Positions 32,748 to 41,619 of a DNA stretch of 51,635 nucleotides are shown one piece after another (within the stretch, counting starts at the first letter, position 1; each line of letters starts with the position of its first letter). The translations under genes and the position numbers were made by a program. This DNA comes from an uncultured Clostridia bacterium. GTDB taxonomy: Bacteria > Bacillota > Clostridia > Oscillospirales > Acutalibacteraceae. The notes below the pieces were generated by a model, which saw nothing but the letters and a program-made list of their open reading frames with translations, had not been told where the DNA came from and ran no database searches. The stretch is from the NCBI GenBank assembly GCA_946185345.1, contig CAMHJC010000003.1:1-51635 (forward strand), read 5' to 3'.

Positions 32748-33533
32748 ATGTATGCAGGTATGAGCGTTTTTACACCTGAAAGCACGGATTTCCGGAGCAG
32801 CGATGAATTGACCGAAGCGGAAAACGACTGTTCTTCGGGAGAAGGTTTTTCCAAAGACGAACTGAGCCAGATCGAACAGACAGGTACAATTACTTCCGCC
32901 AAAGGAAAACACACCATTCACTGTCTGTCAATCATCGGCCAGATAGAAGGTCATCAGGAACTTCCCGCACCGGCCAAAACCACCAAATACGAGCACATCA
33001 TGCCGCAGCTTGTGGCTGTGGAGGAATCAGAGGAAATCGAAGGGCTTATCATTCTGCTCAACACCGTGGGCGGAGACGTTGAAGCCGGCCTTGCTCTTGC
33101 CGAGCTGATTTCAGGCATGAAAACCCCGACCGTTTCGCTTGTTCTGGGCGGAGGACATTCCATTGGTGTTCCGCTTGCGGTCTCGGCCAGGCGTTCGTTC
33201 ATTGTACCGTCAGCCACGATGACCATTCATCCTGTTCGAATGAGCGGTCTGGTGATTGGCGTACCCCAGACAATGACTTATTTTGAAAAAATGCAGGAGC
33301 GCATCAGCAAATTTGTCGAAACAAATTCGCACATGACCGCCGCCCGCTTCAATGAGCTTTCACGCAACACTAACGAACTTGTAATGGACATCGGCACAGT
33401 GCTTGACGGCGATCAGGCAGTCAGTGAAGGACTTATCGACGAACTGGGCTCGCTCAGCAGTGCCATTGCCTGCCTTTATCAAATGATTGAGCAGAGCGGA
33501 AGCGGTAAAAAAACGGTAAAAGAAGATAACTAA
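32748..33533 (+). CDS. tepA: ClpP-like serine protease, TepA family
   Basis: 261 residues, ClpP/crotonase-like fold. Seen: LIILLNTVGGDVEAGLALAE, nucleophile Ser138 in GGGHSIGVPLA, His161 in MTIHPVRMSG, and a C-terminal Asp region near DQAVSEGLIDELG, so the triad appears complete. The first 45 residues are acidic and variable. TepA lies beside spoIIIE in Bacillus, and here ftsK is two genes downstream, which supports the assignment. The start is uncertain: AAGGGCG is too close to ATG 32748 and far from ATG 32760. Function in protein translocation or quality control is known only loosely. Confidence 0.85.
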   Translation: MYAGMSVFTPESTDFRSSDELTEAENDCSSGEGFSKDELSQIEQTGTITSAKGKHTIHCLSIIGQIEGHQELPAPAKTTKYEHIMPQLVAVEESEEIEGLIILLNTVGGDVEAGLALAELISGMKTPTVSLVLGGGHSIGVPLAVSARRSFIVPSATMTIHPVRMSGLVIGVPQTMTYFEKMQERISKFVETNSHMTAARFNELSRNTNELVMDIGTVLDGDQAVSEGLIDELGSLSSAIACLYQMIEQSGSGKKTVKEDN

Positions 33534-33622
33534 TCCATTTAAATCCTCGTGGCAACTACGGTATTTGCTCACGGGATTTACATAAAAAAATAATCGCAGC
33601 ACGAGAAAGAGGTACATAATTT

Positions 33623-34579
33623 ATGAACATCTGGGAAGCAATCATTCAGGGCATCGTGCAGGGACTTACTGAATTCCTGCCGGTATCCAGCAGCGGTCAC
33701 CTGTCGCTGGTTCAGCACATCCTGCCCTCAACATCCAGCGGAAACAACGATGTCGGCAATCAGACGGTGTCACTGTTTTTGCACTTCGGCACTCTGCTGG
33801 CTGTCTTTATTGTCTACAGGGAAGTCATCTGGAAGATGATCCTTGAATTTTTCAGCATGTGCAAAGAGATTTTCACAAAAAAATTCGTATGGAAACTCGA
33901 TCAGATGAACAAGGAACGCAGAATGGTTATTTTTGTGGTAGTGGCCTCGGCGTTTGCCATCCTTCTCTTCCTGCCGGTATTTGGCTGGCTTGGCCTGGAA
34001 ACAGGCGGTGAACCTGTCAAAAAGCTCTCCGATCTTGCGGAATACTTCTCAAACGACAGCGACATCATGGCGGAAGGAATCTTCTTCACCTTTACCGGAA
34101 TGCTGATTCTGCTTGCCACCGTCTTTGAGGTCCGCATCGGTAATTCTCCCAAACAGAAGGACAGCGTCATCACCATGAGAAACGCCTGCGCCATGGGTCT
34201 GGGACAGTGCATCGCCGCCATGCCCGGTATCAGCCGCTCCGGCACCACCACCACAATGGGCATGCTGACCGGCGCAGAAAAAAACACCGCCCTGGAATTC
34301 TCATTCATTATGGGTATTCCGGCCGTACTGGCTGCCAATCTGCTCGAATTCAAGGACACTGACTGGAGCGTCGTAAGAGGTTCCACCATTGTCGCTATCG
34401 TGGTGGGAATCGTGGTATCAGCCGTAGTCGGTGTATTGGCTATCAAATTCCTGAAGTGGATCGTATCCAATGATAAATTCCATTATTTCGGCTACTACTG
34501 TCTTGTCCTGGGAGTCGTGGTAATCGTTGTTGCCACTATCGAAAGTGTGACAGGCGTAAGATTTTCCTTTGGAAGCTGA
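33623..34579 (+). CDS. uppP: Undecaprenyl-diphosphate phosphatase
   Basis: 318-residue polytopic membrane enzyme that recycles the C55 lipid carrier for peptidoglycan and other envelope polymers. Seen: the two catalytic signatures EFLPVSSSGHLSL near the N-terminus and PGISRSGTT in the centre, plus eight or so membrane segments. It is longer than the usual 270 residues because of a cytoplasmic/periplasmic loop at about 75-145 rich in charges. AAAGAGGT SD. It follows the TepA-like gene by 89 bases and is closed by a terminator. Confidence 0.95.
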   Translation: MNIWEAIIQGIVQGLTEFLPVSSSGHLSLVQHILPSTSSGNNDVGNQTVSLFLHFGTLLAVFIVYREVIWKMILEFFSMCKEIFTKKFVWKLDQMNKERRMVIFVVVASAFAILLFLPVFGWLGLETGGEPVKKLSDLAEYFSNDSDIMAEGIFFTFTGMLILLATVFEVRIGNSPKQKDSVITMRNACAMGLGQCIAAMPGISRSGTTTTMGMLTGAEKNTALEFSFIMGIPAVLAANLLEFKDTDWSVVRGSTIVAIVVGIVVSAVVGVLAIKFLKWIVSNDKFHYFGYYCLVLGVVVIVVATIESVTGVRFSFGS

Positions 34580-34596
34580 AAACTCTGACCTATAAT

Positions 34597-34638
34597 CAAT
34601 CAGGATCACTGCATTGCGCAGTTATCCTGATTGTGTTT
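34597..34638 (+). terminator. Stem-loop terminator after uppP
   Basis: CAATCAGGAT (34597-34606) pairs with ATCCTGATTG (34624-34633); an inner ACTGC/GCAGT continues the stem. Followed by TGTTTAT, a weak U-tract. Confidence 0.65.
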
Positions 34639-34697
34639 ATAGGCTTTATTTAGTTAATGCACCATCACAGTTATTCATTAAGAGGTAATTAATCAAT

Positions 34698-37600
34698 ATG
34701 TCAGAAACTACAGGCAAAAAAAAGAAACCTGTCTCCGGCCAGAAAGGCGGTCATAAACCGAAATCCGCCAGACCAACAGGTTCACAGGCCGACAAAGGCC
34801 AGGGAGTCAGTCTGCAAAAGAAAAAGGGACTTGCCGGCAGGACTGTCGAAATGTCATCCGGCAATCAGATCAGCATCGACGATGTAATGAAAGACAACGA
34901 CAACAAGGAACCTGCACCCTCAGGAAATCCTCCCCGTCCCAGGAACCAAGCACCCAAAGAAAAAGCCCCCGAACATGACGGCTTTGCGGAATCGAAGGAA
35001 GCGGATGACGAAAGCGACCTATCCGAACAGATTGAATGGAGCAAGCAGGTCGGTTCGATTGCCATCTGGATTGTATCCATCATCCTGATCGCCCTCACTT
35101 TCTTTCCGGGTGAAAGCCTTTGGACCCTGATACATAATTTCATTCTGGGGATTCTGGGCTTCAAAGCCTATCTGTGGGCGGCGCTGCTGATTTTTCTGGG
35201 CTATCTGCTGACCAAGCAGAAAAACGAAACCATGGTAATGGATATTATCCGTCCGACCGCCGGATTAATCGTGTTGTCGGACGTTCTCAGTTATATTCTT
35301 ATTCAGTCAAACGGATATCGCAATGTTTATAATGAGATATCTCTTGGCTTTTTTCAGCTGCTCGGACAGATATTCTACGACGGTTCCAAAATCGGCGGAA
35401 CCGGCTTGCTGGGCGGTTCCATCGGAGAAATTCTGATCGCCATAGCCGGCAGAAACGGCGCCGCTATCATCACCTGTATACTCCTGACGGCTTTAATCAT
35501 GCTGGTATCTCACACCGGGCCGGTGTCTTTGCTTGACGATTTCAAGAGGAAGGTCAAAGCCGTTTTTCAACCGGGAGCTCTCCACCGCGGCATCAAAAAT
35601 GGCTTTTCGGAATTATTCGGCAGAGAGCAGTATGAAAAATACGAGTCTTTTGACGACGATTTCGAAGAATATGATGACTTTCAGGAAGAAATTGACGTCG
35701 AGACGGAAGAACCCGAACCTCAGCCCGAACAGGAAGAGGCCGATTCCGGGGAGAGTCATCCGAACGACGGCCAGGACGGCAATCTGGATGAAATCATAAA
35801 AAAGGCTTCGCTCAAAAAGAAAAAGAAAAAACTCACAAAAGCCGAAGAGATCCAAGCCGAGAGTGAAGAATTTTCCAAGCAGGTGGCTTCCGAAGAAACA
35901 TCCCAGAGTGAATCAGACGAAAAGGAGTACAAATTCCCTCCGGTCCGTCTGCTTATCGCACCCAAAAACAGCAGCAGCGCCGATGACATGCAGGAACTCA
36001 GCGAAACCGCCGAAATGCTTATCCGCACACTGGACGAGTACGGCGTCAAAGCCTCCATTTCAGATATCAGTCGAGGCCCGACTGTAACACGTTATGAAAT
36101 CAAGCCGGCTCCGGGTGTCAAAATCAATAAAATCACCAATCTTTCCAATGACATCGCGCTTCGTCTTGCGGCACAGTCCATCAGAATTGAGGCGCCGATT
36201 CCCGGCAAGGCGGCAGTCGGCATTGAGATTCCCAACCAGAGCAAGCAAATGGTCCGTATCAGGGAGATCCTTGGCTCCAGGGAATTTGCCGAAGCCAAGG
36301 GAGCGCTTACCGTCGCACTGGGCAAGGATATTGAGGGCAACATTATTCTTTGCGACCTGAGCAAAATGCCTCACCTGCTGATTGCCGGATCGACCGGTTC
36401 GGGTAAATCGGTTTGTGTCAATTCCATGCTCATGAGTATTCTGTACAAGTATTCCCCCGAAAACGTGCGAATGGTTCTGATCGACCCGAAATCGGTTGAA
36501 TTTGATATGTACAACGGCATTCCGCACCTGCTGGTCCCCGTTGTCTGCGAACCCAAAAAAGCGGCAGGCGCCCTGCAATGGGCCGTAAGTGAAATGCTCA
36601 AGCGTTACGGCATGCTCAAGGAACACGGCGCAAGAAATATTGACAATTACAACCGGCTGGCGGAACAGACGGGTGAGTTTGAAAAACTCTGCCGCATTAT
36701 CATTGTAATTGATGAAATGGCAGACCTTATGATCGCTTCTCCCAAAGAAGTGGAAGACGCCATCGCCAGACTGGCCGCTATGGCACGCGCGGCAGGAATG
36801 TACATGGTGCTTGCCACGCAGCGTCCTTCGGTCGATGTCATTACCGGTACCATCAAAAACAACATTCCCAGCCGAATCGCCCTTGCCGTTTCCTCTCAGG
36901 TGGATTCCAGAACCATTCTTGACGAGGGAGGAGCGGAAAACCTCATCGGCTACGGCGATATGTTGTATCATCCTATGGGTTCAAGCAAACACATTCGTGT
37001 ACAGGGCTGTTTTGTCGACGACAGCGAGGTGGAAAGAGTCATCCGATTTGTCAAACAGAACGGTCAGGCGGAATACGATGACAGCATTGCGGATGAAATC
37101 GAGCGCAATTCCCTTGACGGCGCAGGAGAAGGCGCGACCGAATTCGAGGGAAAAGACGAATTCTTCGAAAAGGCGGTGGAAGTGGTCACCGAAGCGGGAC
37201 AGGCCTCAACCTCTATGCTTCAGCGCCGTCTGGGAGTCGGTTATGCCAGAGCCGGAAGAATCATCGATCAGCTTGAAGAACAGGGCATTATCGGCCCCTA
37301 TGAAGGTTCCAAGCCGCGTGCGGTGCTTATTACCAGGACGCAATGGCTCGAGATGACCATGAGCCGGACTTCCGCCGGCAAAAACGATCCGCTTGTGAGG
37401 AGCCACAGCGAATTTGCCGCCCAGACACTTGACAACGGACACGAGGAAATTACCGCAAGACAGTCGGAATTCTTCAACGCCGAGCAGGCCGATGACTATG
37501 ACGACGAAACGGACGAGCAGGAAGCGGCGGAGATTTCATCCGATGAAACCGATGAAACGGAAGAATTTGAGGATTATGAAGAGGATGCCGAATCGGAAGA

Positions 37601-38189
37601 ATACACCGACTCTCCGCAGACTGAGTCTAAGCAGGAGATTGACGTGGAAATCATGGACGAAGAATCCGAACCCGGCCCAGATGCCGATGACGAAACAGAT
37701 TCGGATATTGTCACAAATCGTTCCGGGCCTGTGTCGTCCGTAAAGGATTTTACCCGATTCATTGACAAGCCGGAATCCGCCGTGACCGAAGCGCCACCTG
37801 AAAGAAAACCGAATAAAATAAACATCCAAAAACAGGAAAAACATCCATACAAGCCGGCATCCGACAATCGCAAACCAAAGCCCAAAGCGGCGGCGCCCAG
37901 GGATTTCTCCATATTCTTTGAAGATGAGGACGACAGCGACGATCTGTTTGAGTTCGTTCCCGAGCATGTGACTGCCAGCGACAGCGCTCCCGGAAAAAAC
38001 ACTGTCCCCGAGGACATTCCTCCGTGGGAGGATGAACCTGCCGTGGATGATTCATCACAAAGCGGCAGTCTGTCTTCTCCGGCGCAGGAAACAACTTCTC
38101 CTGACCCGTCCGCAACCGAATCTGTCTTTTCTGACGATGATGACGATGAGGAGGATATTCTCTCCTCGTCATGGATTAAAAGGCTTTAA
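34698..38189 (+). CDS. ftsK: FtsK/SpoIIIE-family DNA translocase with long acidic C-terminal tail
   Basis: 1163 residues. Pumps chromosomal DNA through the septum at division or into the forespore. Four membrane segments lie between about 115 and 275; a linker has acidic and Lys-rich runs; the motor domain has Walker A GSTGSGKSVC (K570) and Walker B IIVIDEMADLM. The gamma winged-helix domain that reads KOPS-type sites is at about 820-885 (MLQRRLGVGYARAGRIIDQLE). About 270 more residues follow, very rich in Asp/Glu/Ser/Pro, ending DDDEEDILSSSWIKRL. Most relatives end near gamma. I see only one such gene here, so it may serve both division and sporulation. AGAGGT SD; own terminator-separated transcript. 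Confidence 0.96.
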   Translation: MSETTGKKKKPVSGQKGGHKPKSARPTGSQADKGQGVSLQKKKGLAGRTVEMSSGNQISIDDVMKDNDNKEPAPSGNPPRPRNQAPKEKAPEHDGFAESKEADDESDLSEQIEWSKQVGSIAIWIVSIILIALTFFPGESLWTLIHNFILGILGFKAYLWAALLIFLGYLLTKQKNETMVMDIIRPTAGLIVLSDVLSYILIQSNGYRNVYNEISLGFFQLLGQIFYDGSKIGGTGLLGGSIGEILIAIAGRNGAAIITCILLTALIMLVSHTGPVSLLDDFKRKVKAVFQPGALHRGIKNGFSELFGREQYEKYESFDDDFEEYDDFQEEIDVETEEPEPQPEQEEADSGESHPNDGQDGNLDEIIKKASLKKKKKKLTKAEEIQAESEEFSKQVASEETSQSESDEKEYKFPPVRLLIAPKNSSSADDMQELSETAEMLIRTLDEYGVKASISDISRGPTVTRYEIKPAPGVKINKITNLSNDIALRLAAQSIRIEAPIPGKAAVGIEIPNQSKQMVRIREILGSREFAEAKGALTVALGKDIEGNIILCDLSKMPHLLIAGSTGSGKSVCVNSMLMSILYKYSPENVRMVLIDPKSVEFDMYNGIPHLLVPVVCEPKKAAGALQWAVSEMLKRYGMLKEHGARNIDNYNRLAEQTGEFEKLCRIIIVIDEMADLMIASPKEVEDAIARLAAMARAAGMYMVLATQRPSVDVITGTIKNNIPSRIALAVSSQVDSRTILDEGGAENLIGYGDMLYHPMGSSKHIRVQGCFVDDSEVERVIRFVKQNGQAEYDDSIADEIERNSLDGAGEGATEFEGKDEFFEKAVEVVTEAGQASTSMLQRRLGVGYARAGRIIDQLEEQGIIGPYEGSKPRAVLITRTQWLEMTMSRTSAGKNDPLVRSHSEFAAQTLDNGHEEITARQSEFFNAEQADDYDDETDEQEAAEISSDETDETEEFEDYEEDAESEEYTDSPQTESKQEIDVEIMDEESEPGPDADDETDSDIVTNRSGPVSSVKDFTRFIDKPESAVTEAPPERKPNKINIQKQEKHPYKPASDNRKPKPKAAAPRDFSIFFEDEDDSDDLFEFVPEHVTASDSAPGKNTVPEDIPPWEDEPAVDDSSQSGSLSSPAQETTSPDPSATESVFSDDDDDEEDILSSSWIKRL

Positions 38190-38219
38190 TGCCAGTACAA
38201 ATGAAGTGGAGATGATGCT

Positions 38220-40136
38220 TTGTCATTTTTACCTGTTTCAAAAAACGATATTGATAAGCTGGGCTGGGAATATGTTGATTTTGTGTATGTTTCCGGCGAT
38301 GCGTATGTTGACCATCCGAGCTTCGGCGTTGCGATCATCTCACGTATTCTTGAAGCAAAAGGCTATCGTGTGGCGATTCTCGCTCAGCCCGACATCAGGA
38401 ACATTGATGAGTTCCGGCAGTTCGGCAGGCCCAGATTAGGCTTCCTGGTGACGGCCGGAAATATCGATTCCATGGTGGCTCATTACACCGCCGCAAAAAA
38501 GAAACGCAGCGAGGACTCTTTTTCGCCCGGCGGCAGACCCGGCAGGCGTCCCGACCGCGCCACCATTGTATACAGCCGGCTTTGCCGCAAGGCTTATCCC
38601 GATGTTCCGATCGTTATCGGAGGACTTGAAGCGTCACTCAGACGGTTTGCCAATTATGACTATTGGGATGATGCGGTCAGACCTTCCATCCTGATTGAAT
38701 CCGGGGCGGATATTCTCTCGTACGGTATGGGCGAGTACTCGATGATGGAAATCGCAGAGAGACTCGCTGGGGGAGAGGATGTATCCTCCATAACCGATGT
38801 GCGCGGAACCTGCGTTGCCATTCCGGTGGAACAGTATGTGCCTTCATCGGTGGCGGAATGTCCTTCGTATGAACAGGTCTGCGACTCCAAAAGGGAGTAC
38901 GCTATCTCCTGCCGCATTGAACAGGACGAGCAGGATGCGGTCCACGGCAAAAAGATCATTCAACGCCACGGGAACGTCATTCTGGTTCAGAATCCTCCCA
39001 TGCGGCCCATTTCCACCGAGGATTTCGACTGGGTCTATGAACTCCCCTACGAAAGGGCTTATCATCCGATGTATGAGCCTTTGGGCGGAGTTCCTGCCAT
39101 CAAGGAGGTGGAATTCTCCATCATCCACAACCGAGGCTGTTTCGGAGCATGCGCTTTCTGTTCGCTTGCCTTTCATCAGGGAAGGCAGATTTCCACCCGC
39201 AGCATTGATTCGGTTGTCCGTGAAGCAGAAATGCTTACCCGCAAGCCAAATTTCAAGGGATATATTCACGATGTCGGCGGCCCTACCGCCAATTTCCGCA
39301 TACATTCCTGCAAAAAGCAGGACAAGGCCGGAATGTGCAGGGGAGGACGGAGATGTCTGGCACCGCAGCCCTGTCCTGCGCTTCAGGTGGATCACAGCGA
39401 ATTCCTCGAAATGCTGCGGCGTGTCAGAGCGCTGCCTAAGGTCAAAAAGGTGTTTGTGCGCTCGGGCATCCGCTTTGACTACCTGATCCTTGAGAAAGAT
39501 CCTCAGGTCATGCGTGAGCTGATCGAATTCCACGTGAGCGGTCAGCTTAAAGTGGCGCCGGAACACTGTTCCACGCAGGTGCTTGACCGCATGGGAAAAC
39601 CTCATTTTGAGGTGTACAAAAAATTTGCCAAGGAATTTTACGGAATCACCGAGGAAATAGGGAAGAAGCAGTTTCTGGTGCCTTATCTGATGAGTTCGCA
39701 CCCCGGCAGCACCGTCAATGACGCCATTGAACTGTCGCTGTTTCTGAAAAAAGAGCATCTTCATCCGGAACAGGTGCAGGATTTTTATCCTACCCCCGGC
39801 ACGATTTCCACATGTATTTTTTACACCGGACTTGACCCGTACACCCTGGAAAAGGTGTACGTTCCCCGGACACCGCAGGAAAAAGCGCTTCAAAGGGCCT
39901 TGCTTCAGTATTTCCGCCCTGAAAATCACGACATTGTGGAACAGGCACTCATCAAGGCCGGACGAACCGACCTTATCGGAAATTCACCTTCCTGCCTGAT
40001 CCGTCCGTCGCAAAAGTACCGTCAGGCACAGTTGTCAGGTGCAAAACCCGGCAGGAACGGCGGTCAGCAGTCAAAAGCTGCCGGCAAAAAAAGTCCCATT
40101 CGCAGCATCAACAAAAAGAAAGGCAAGAAAAAATGA
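38220..40136 (+). CDS. YgiQ-family radical SAM protein
   Basis: 638 residues. Radical SAM core with the cluster motif C307-x3-C311-x2-C314 (GCFGACAFC), preceded by an N-terminal B12-binding-like region (YVSGDAYVDHPSFGVAII) and YSRLCRKAYPDVPIVIGGLEASLRR. The C-terminal tail is Lys/Arg-rich. Family function is unknown; members are widespread in anaerobes. Start TTG at 38220 because GTGGAG sits 8 bases upstream and MSFLPVSKNDIDKLGW matches the family start. The stop overlaps the next gene (ATGA), so translation is coupled. Confidence 0.93.
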   Translation: MSFLPVSKNDIDKLGWEYVDFVYVSGDAYVDHPSFGVAIISRILEAKGYRVAILAQPDIRNIDEFRQFGRPRLGFLVTAGNIDSMVAHYTAAKKKRSEDSFSPGGRPGRRPDRATIVYSRLCRKAYPDVPIVIGGLEASLRRFANYDYWDDAVRPSILIESGADILSYGMGEYSMMEIAERLAGGEDVSSITDVRGTCVAIPVEQYVPSSVAECPSYEQVCDSKREYAISCRIEQDEQDAVHGKKIIQRHGNVILVQNPPMRPISTEDFDWVYELPYERAYHPMYEPLGGVPAIKEVEFSIIHNRGCFGACAFCSLAFHQGRQISTRSIDSVVREAEMLTRKPNFKGYIHDVGGPTANFRIHSCKKQDKAGMCRGGRRCLAPQPCPALQVDHSEFLEMLRRVRALPKVKKVFVRSGIRFDYLILEKDPQVMRELIEFHVSGQLKVAPEHCSTQVLDRMGKPHFEVYKKFAKEFYGITEEIGKKQFLVPYLMSSHPGSTVNDAIELSLFLKKEHLHPEQVQDFYPTPGTISTCIFYTGLDPYTLEKVYVPRTPQEKALQRALLQYFRPENHDIVEQALIKAGRTDLIGNSPSCLIRPSQKYRQAQLSGAKPGRNGGQQSKAAGKKSPIRSINKKKGKKK

Positions 40137-41095
40137 TATTTCCAAACAGCAAAACTACATTCCGCTCGGTGATCAGCCTGGTTCTGTCGGCTGCCATATT
40201 CATCTCCGCTGTATTATTCACCGGATGCACAGAAGAAGACGCCGACAAAATGCTCAACGAGATTTTCGGCTGGTTGAATTACGAAATACAGGGCGATACT
40301 CTCGACGGCGAGGCAAAGCTTAAAATGCACGTCATTGACGTCGGTCAGGGAGATTCCATACTGATGCAGTGCGGGGAGTGCAATGTCCTCATAGACTGCG
40401 GTGAAAACGGAATGGGCGATACGGTGCTGAGTTATCTGCGCAAAGCAGGCGTTTCACATCTCGACTGGATCATCGGCACGCATCCTCATTCAGATCACAT
40501 CGGCGGGATGGATACCGTCATCAAGAGCCGTGACATTACAATAGATCACGTCATGATGCCGCAGACTTCTAAAAGCATGACTCCGACCACCATGACCTAT
40601 ACTGAGGTACTCTCCGCCATCAAAAAGAAGAAGCTCAAAATCACCCGGCCTGTTCCCGGCACCGAATACGACCTTGACGGTGTGACAATGCTGGTGCTTT
40701 CTCCCCAGAAGGGTGCCAATTACAACGATCTCAACGATTATTCCATCGTGCTGAAGTTCACCTATGAGGACGTTTCCGTTCTGACGGGCGGTGACGCCTC
40801 GAAAAAGATAGAACGTCAGTTGATTACACTGGATTACGATCTGAGCGCAGATATTTACAAGGTATCCCATCACGGCGGCAGAGACGGCAACTCAAGTGCC
40901 TTTCTCAATGAAGTCAACCCGAAGTACGCCGCTATTTCAGTCGGTGACGACAACAAATACGGGCATCCTTCACAGGAAGTACTGAATATTCTCAACAAAG
41001 TCAATTGTGAAGCGTATCGCACCGATCTGGACGGAGATATTATTTTCGAGTCTGACGGCAAAAACATTTCCATCGCCATATCAAAAGACAACTGA
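40133..41095 (+). CDS. ComEC/Rec2-like metallo-beta-lactamase-fold lipoprotein
   Basis: 320 residues. Type II signal peptide: basic start, hydrophobic core and lipobox LFTGC (Cys32). The metal-binding motif H117-P-H-S-D-H-I-G-G is intact, along with the strand KMHVIDVGQGDSILMQ, the late SHHGGRDGNSS and YGHPSQEVL, and a C-terminal region that closes the fold. It matches the extracellular nuclease-like part of ComEC but lacks its membrane channel. Such stand-alone lipoproteins probably act on nucleic acids or other phosphoesters at the cell surface (inference). It overlaps ygiQ by ATGA and precedes the DUF3006 gene by 40 bases. Confidence 0.88.
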   Translation: MIFPNSKTTFRSVISLVLSAAIFISAVLFTGCTEEDADKMLNEIFGWLNYEIQGDTLDGEAKLKMHVIDVGQGDSILMQCGECNVLIDCGENGMGDTVLSYLRKAGVSHLDWIIGTHPHSDHIGGMDTVIKSRDITIDHVMMPQTSKSMTPTTMTYTEVLSAIKKKKLKITRPVPGTEYDLDGVTMLVLSPQKGANYNDLNDYSIVLKFTYEDVSVLTGGDASKKIERQLITLDYDLSADIYKVSHHGGRDGNSSAFLNEVNPKYAAISVGDDNKYGHPSQEVLNILNKVNCEAYRTDLDGDIIFESDGKNISIAISKDN

Positions 41096-41135
41096 TTTTT
41101 TTAGAAAATTAACCGATAATAAGGAGCATGATTTT

Positions 41136-41357
41136 ATGAGACATTTAACCGTTGACAGGACAGACGGCATTTACGTCATTTGCGAGGATAAGGATCGAAA
41201 GATGTTCGCCATACCCAAAGCAGAGCTTTCGGTTACTGTTCGTGAAGGAGACAAACTGGATATTGACAATGACGGCATTATCTGGGTAAACGGCAAAGCT
41301 ACGTCCGCCGCCAGAACGGATGTAAGACAAAAAGAGGACGAGCTGTTTGAAAACTGA
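41136..41357 (+). CDS. DUF3006-family small protein
   Basis: 73 residues with strands MRHLTVDRTDGIYVICED, FAIPKAEL and VREGDKLDIDNDGIIWVNG. This is the compact DUF3006 domain commonly next to ComEC-like MBL genes, and here it follows exactly such a gene. No catalytic residues are evident, so it may be a partner or regulator of the hydrolase. ATG 41136 has AAGGAG 9 bases upstream; the frame is open 43 codons further up into the previous gene. Confidence 0.8.
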   Translation: MRHLTVDRTDGIYVICEDKDRKMFAIPKAELSVTVREGDKLDIDNDGIIWVNGKATSAARTDVRQKEDELFEN

Positions 41358-41462
41358 AAATACACCACATTCCGCACCGAAATAAAAAAAGTTTTCCACG
41401 GGCGACAGCGCTGTACTATTCGGCTCTGCCGCCTGTTTTGCACAGTAAAAGTTTTCCTAAAA

Positions 41463-41478
41463 AATCAATATATAGTAA
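41463..41478 (+). promoter_or_regulatory. NrdR box 1
   Basis: AATCAATATATAGTAA matches the NrdR consensus core CwAtATaTwG at every position. It ends 8 bases before the -35 element of nrdD. The whole 41358-41619 gap also holds NrdR box 2, the promoter and a leader of about 100 bases with a possible CGGCAG/CTGCCG stem. Confidence 0.75.
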
Positions 41479-41486
41479 AAAAACTC

Positions 41487-41515
41487 TTGCAATTACATAT
41501 ATGTTGTGTTATAAT
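41487..41515 (+). promoter_or_regulatory. Promoter of nrdD
   Basis: TTGCAA (41487-41492), 17-base spacer, TATAAT (41510-41515) with TG at 41507-41508 (extended -10). The spacer is almost entirely covered by NrdR box 2, so NrdR binding should block RNA polymerase. Confidence 0.75.
41494..41509 (+). promoter_or_regulatory. NrdR box 2
   Basis: TACATATATGTTGTGT fits the right two thirds of the NrdR consensus (W-A-T-A-T-x-T-W-G-T-G-T), 11 of 16 positions. Centre-to-centre distance to box 1 is 31 bp (15-bp gap), the three-helical-turn spacing known for NrdR box pairs. Confidence 0.65.
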
Positions 41516-41619
41516 AGGCAAGAGCCACGAGAAAACGCATCATATTGCGGCGGCAGGGCCATACCTGTACCCGACAGCTGCCGTGCATATATTCAGAAAT
41601 TTATCAGGAGTTGATTGTT

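Noticed and set aside
41545-41619. 25-residue N-terminal extension of NrdD
   Set aside because: Lies in the leader; residues do not fit the ATP-cone start, and the AGGAG at 41606 serves the TTG at 41620.
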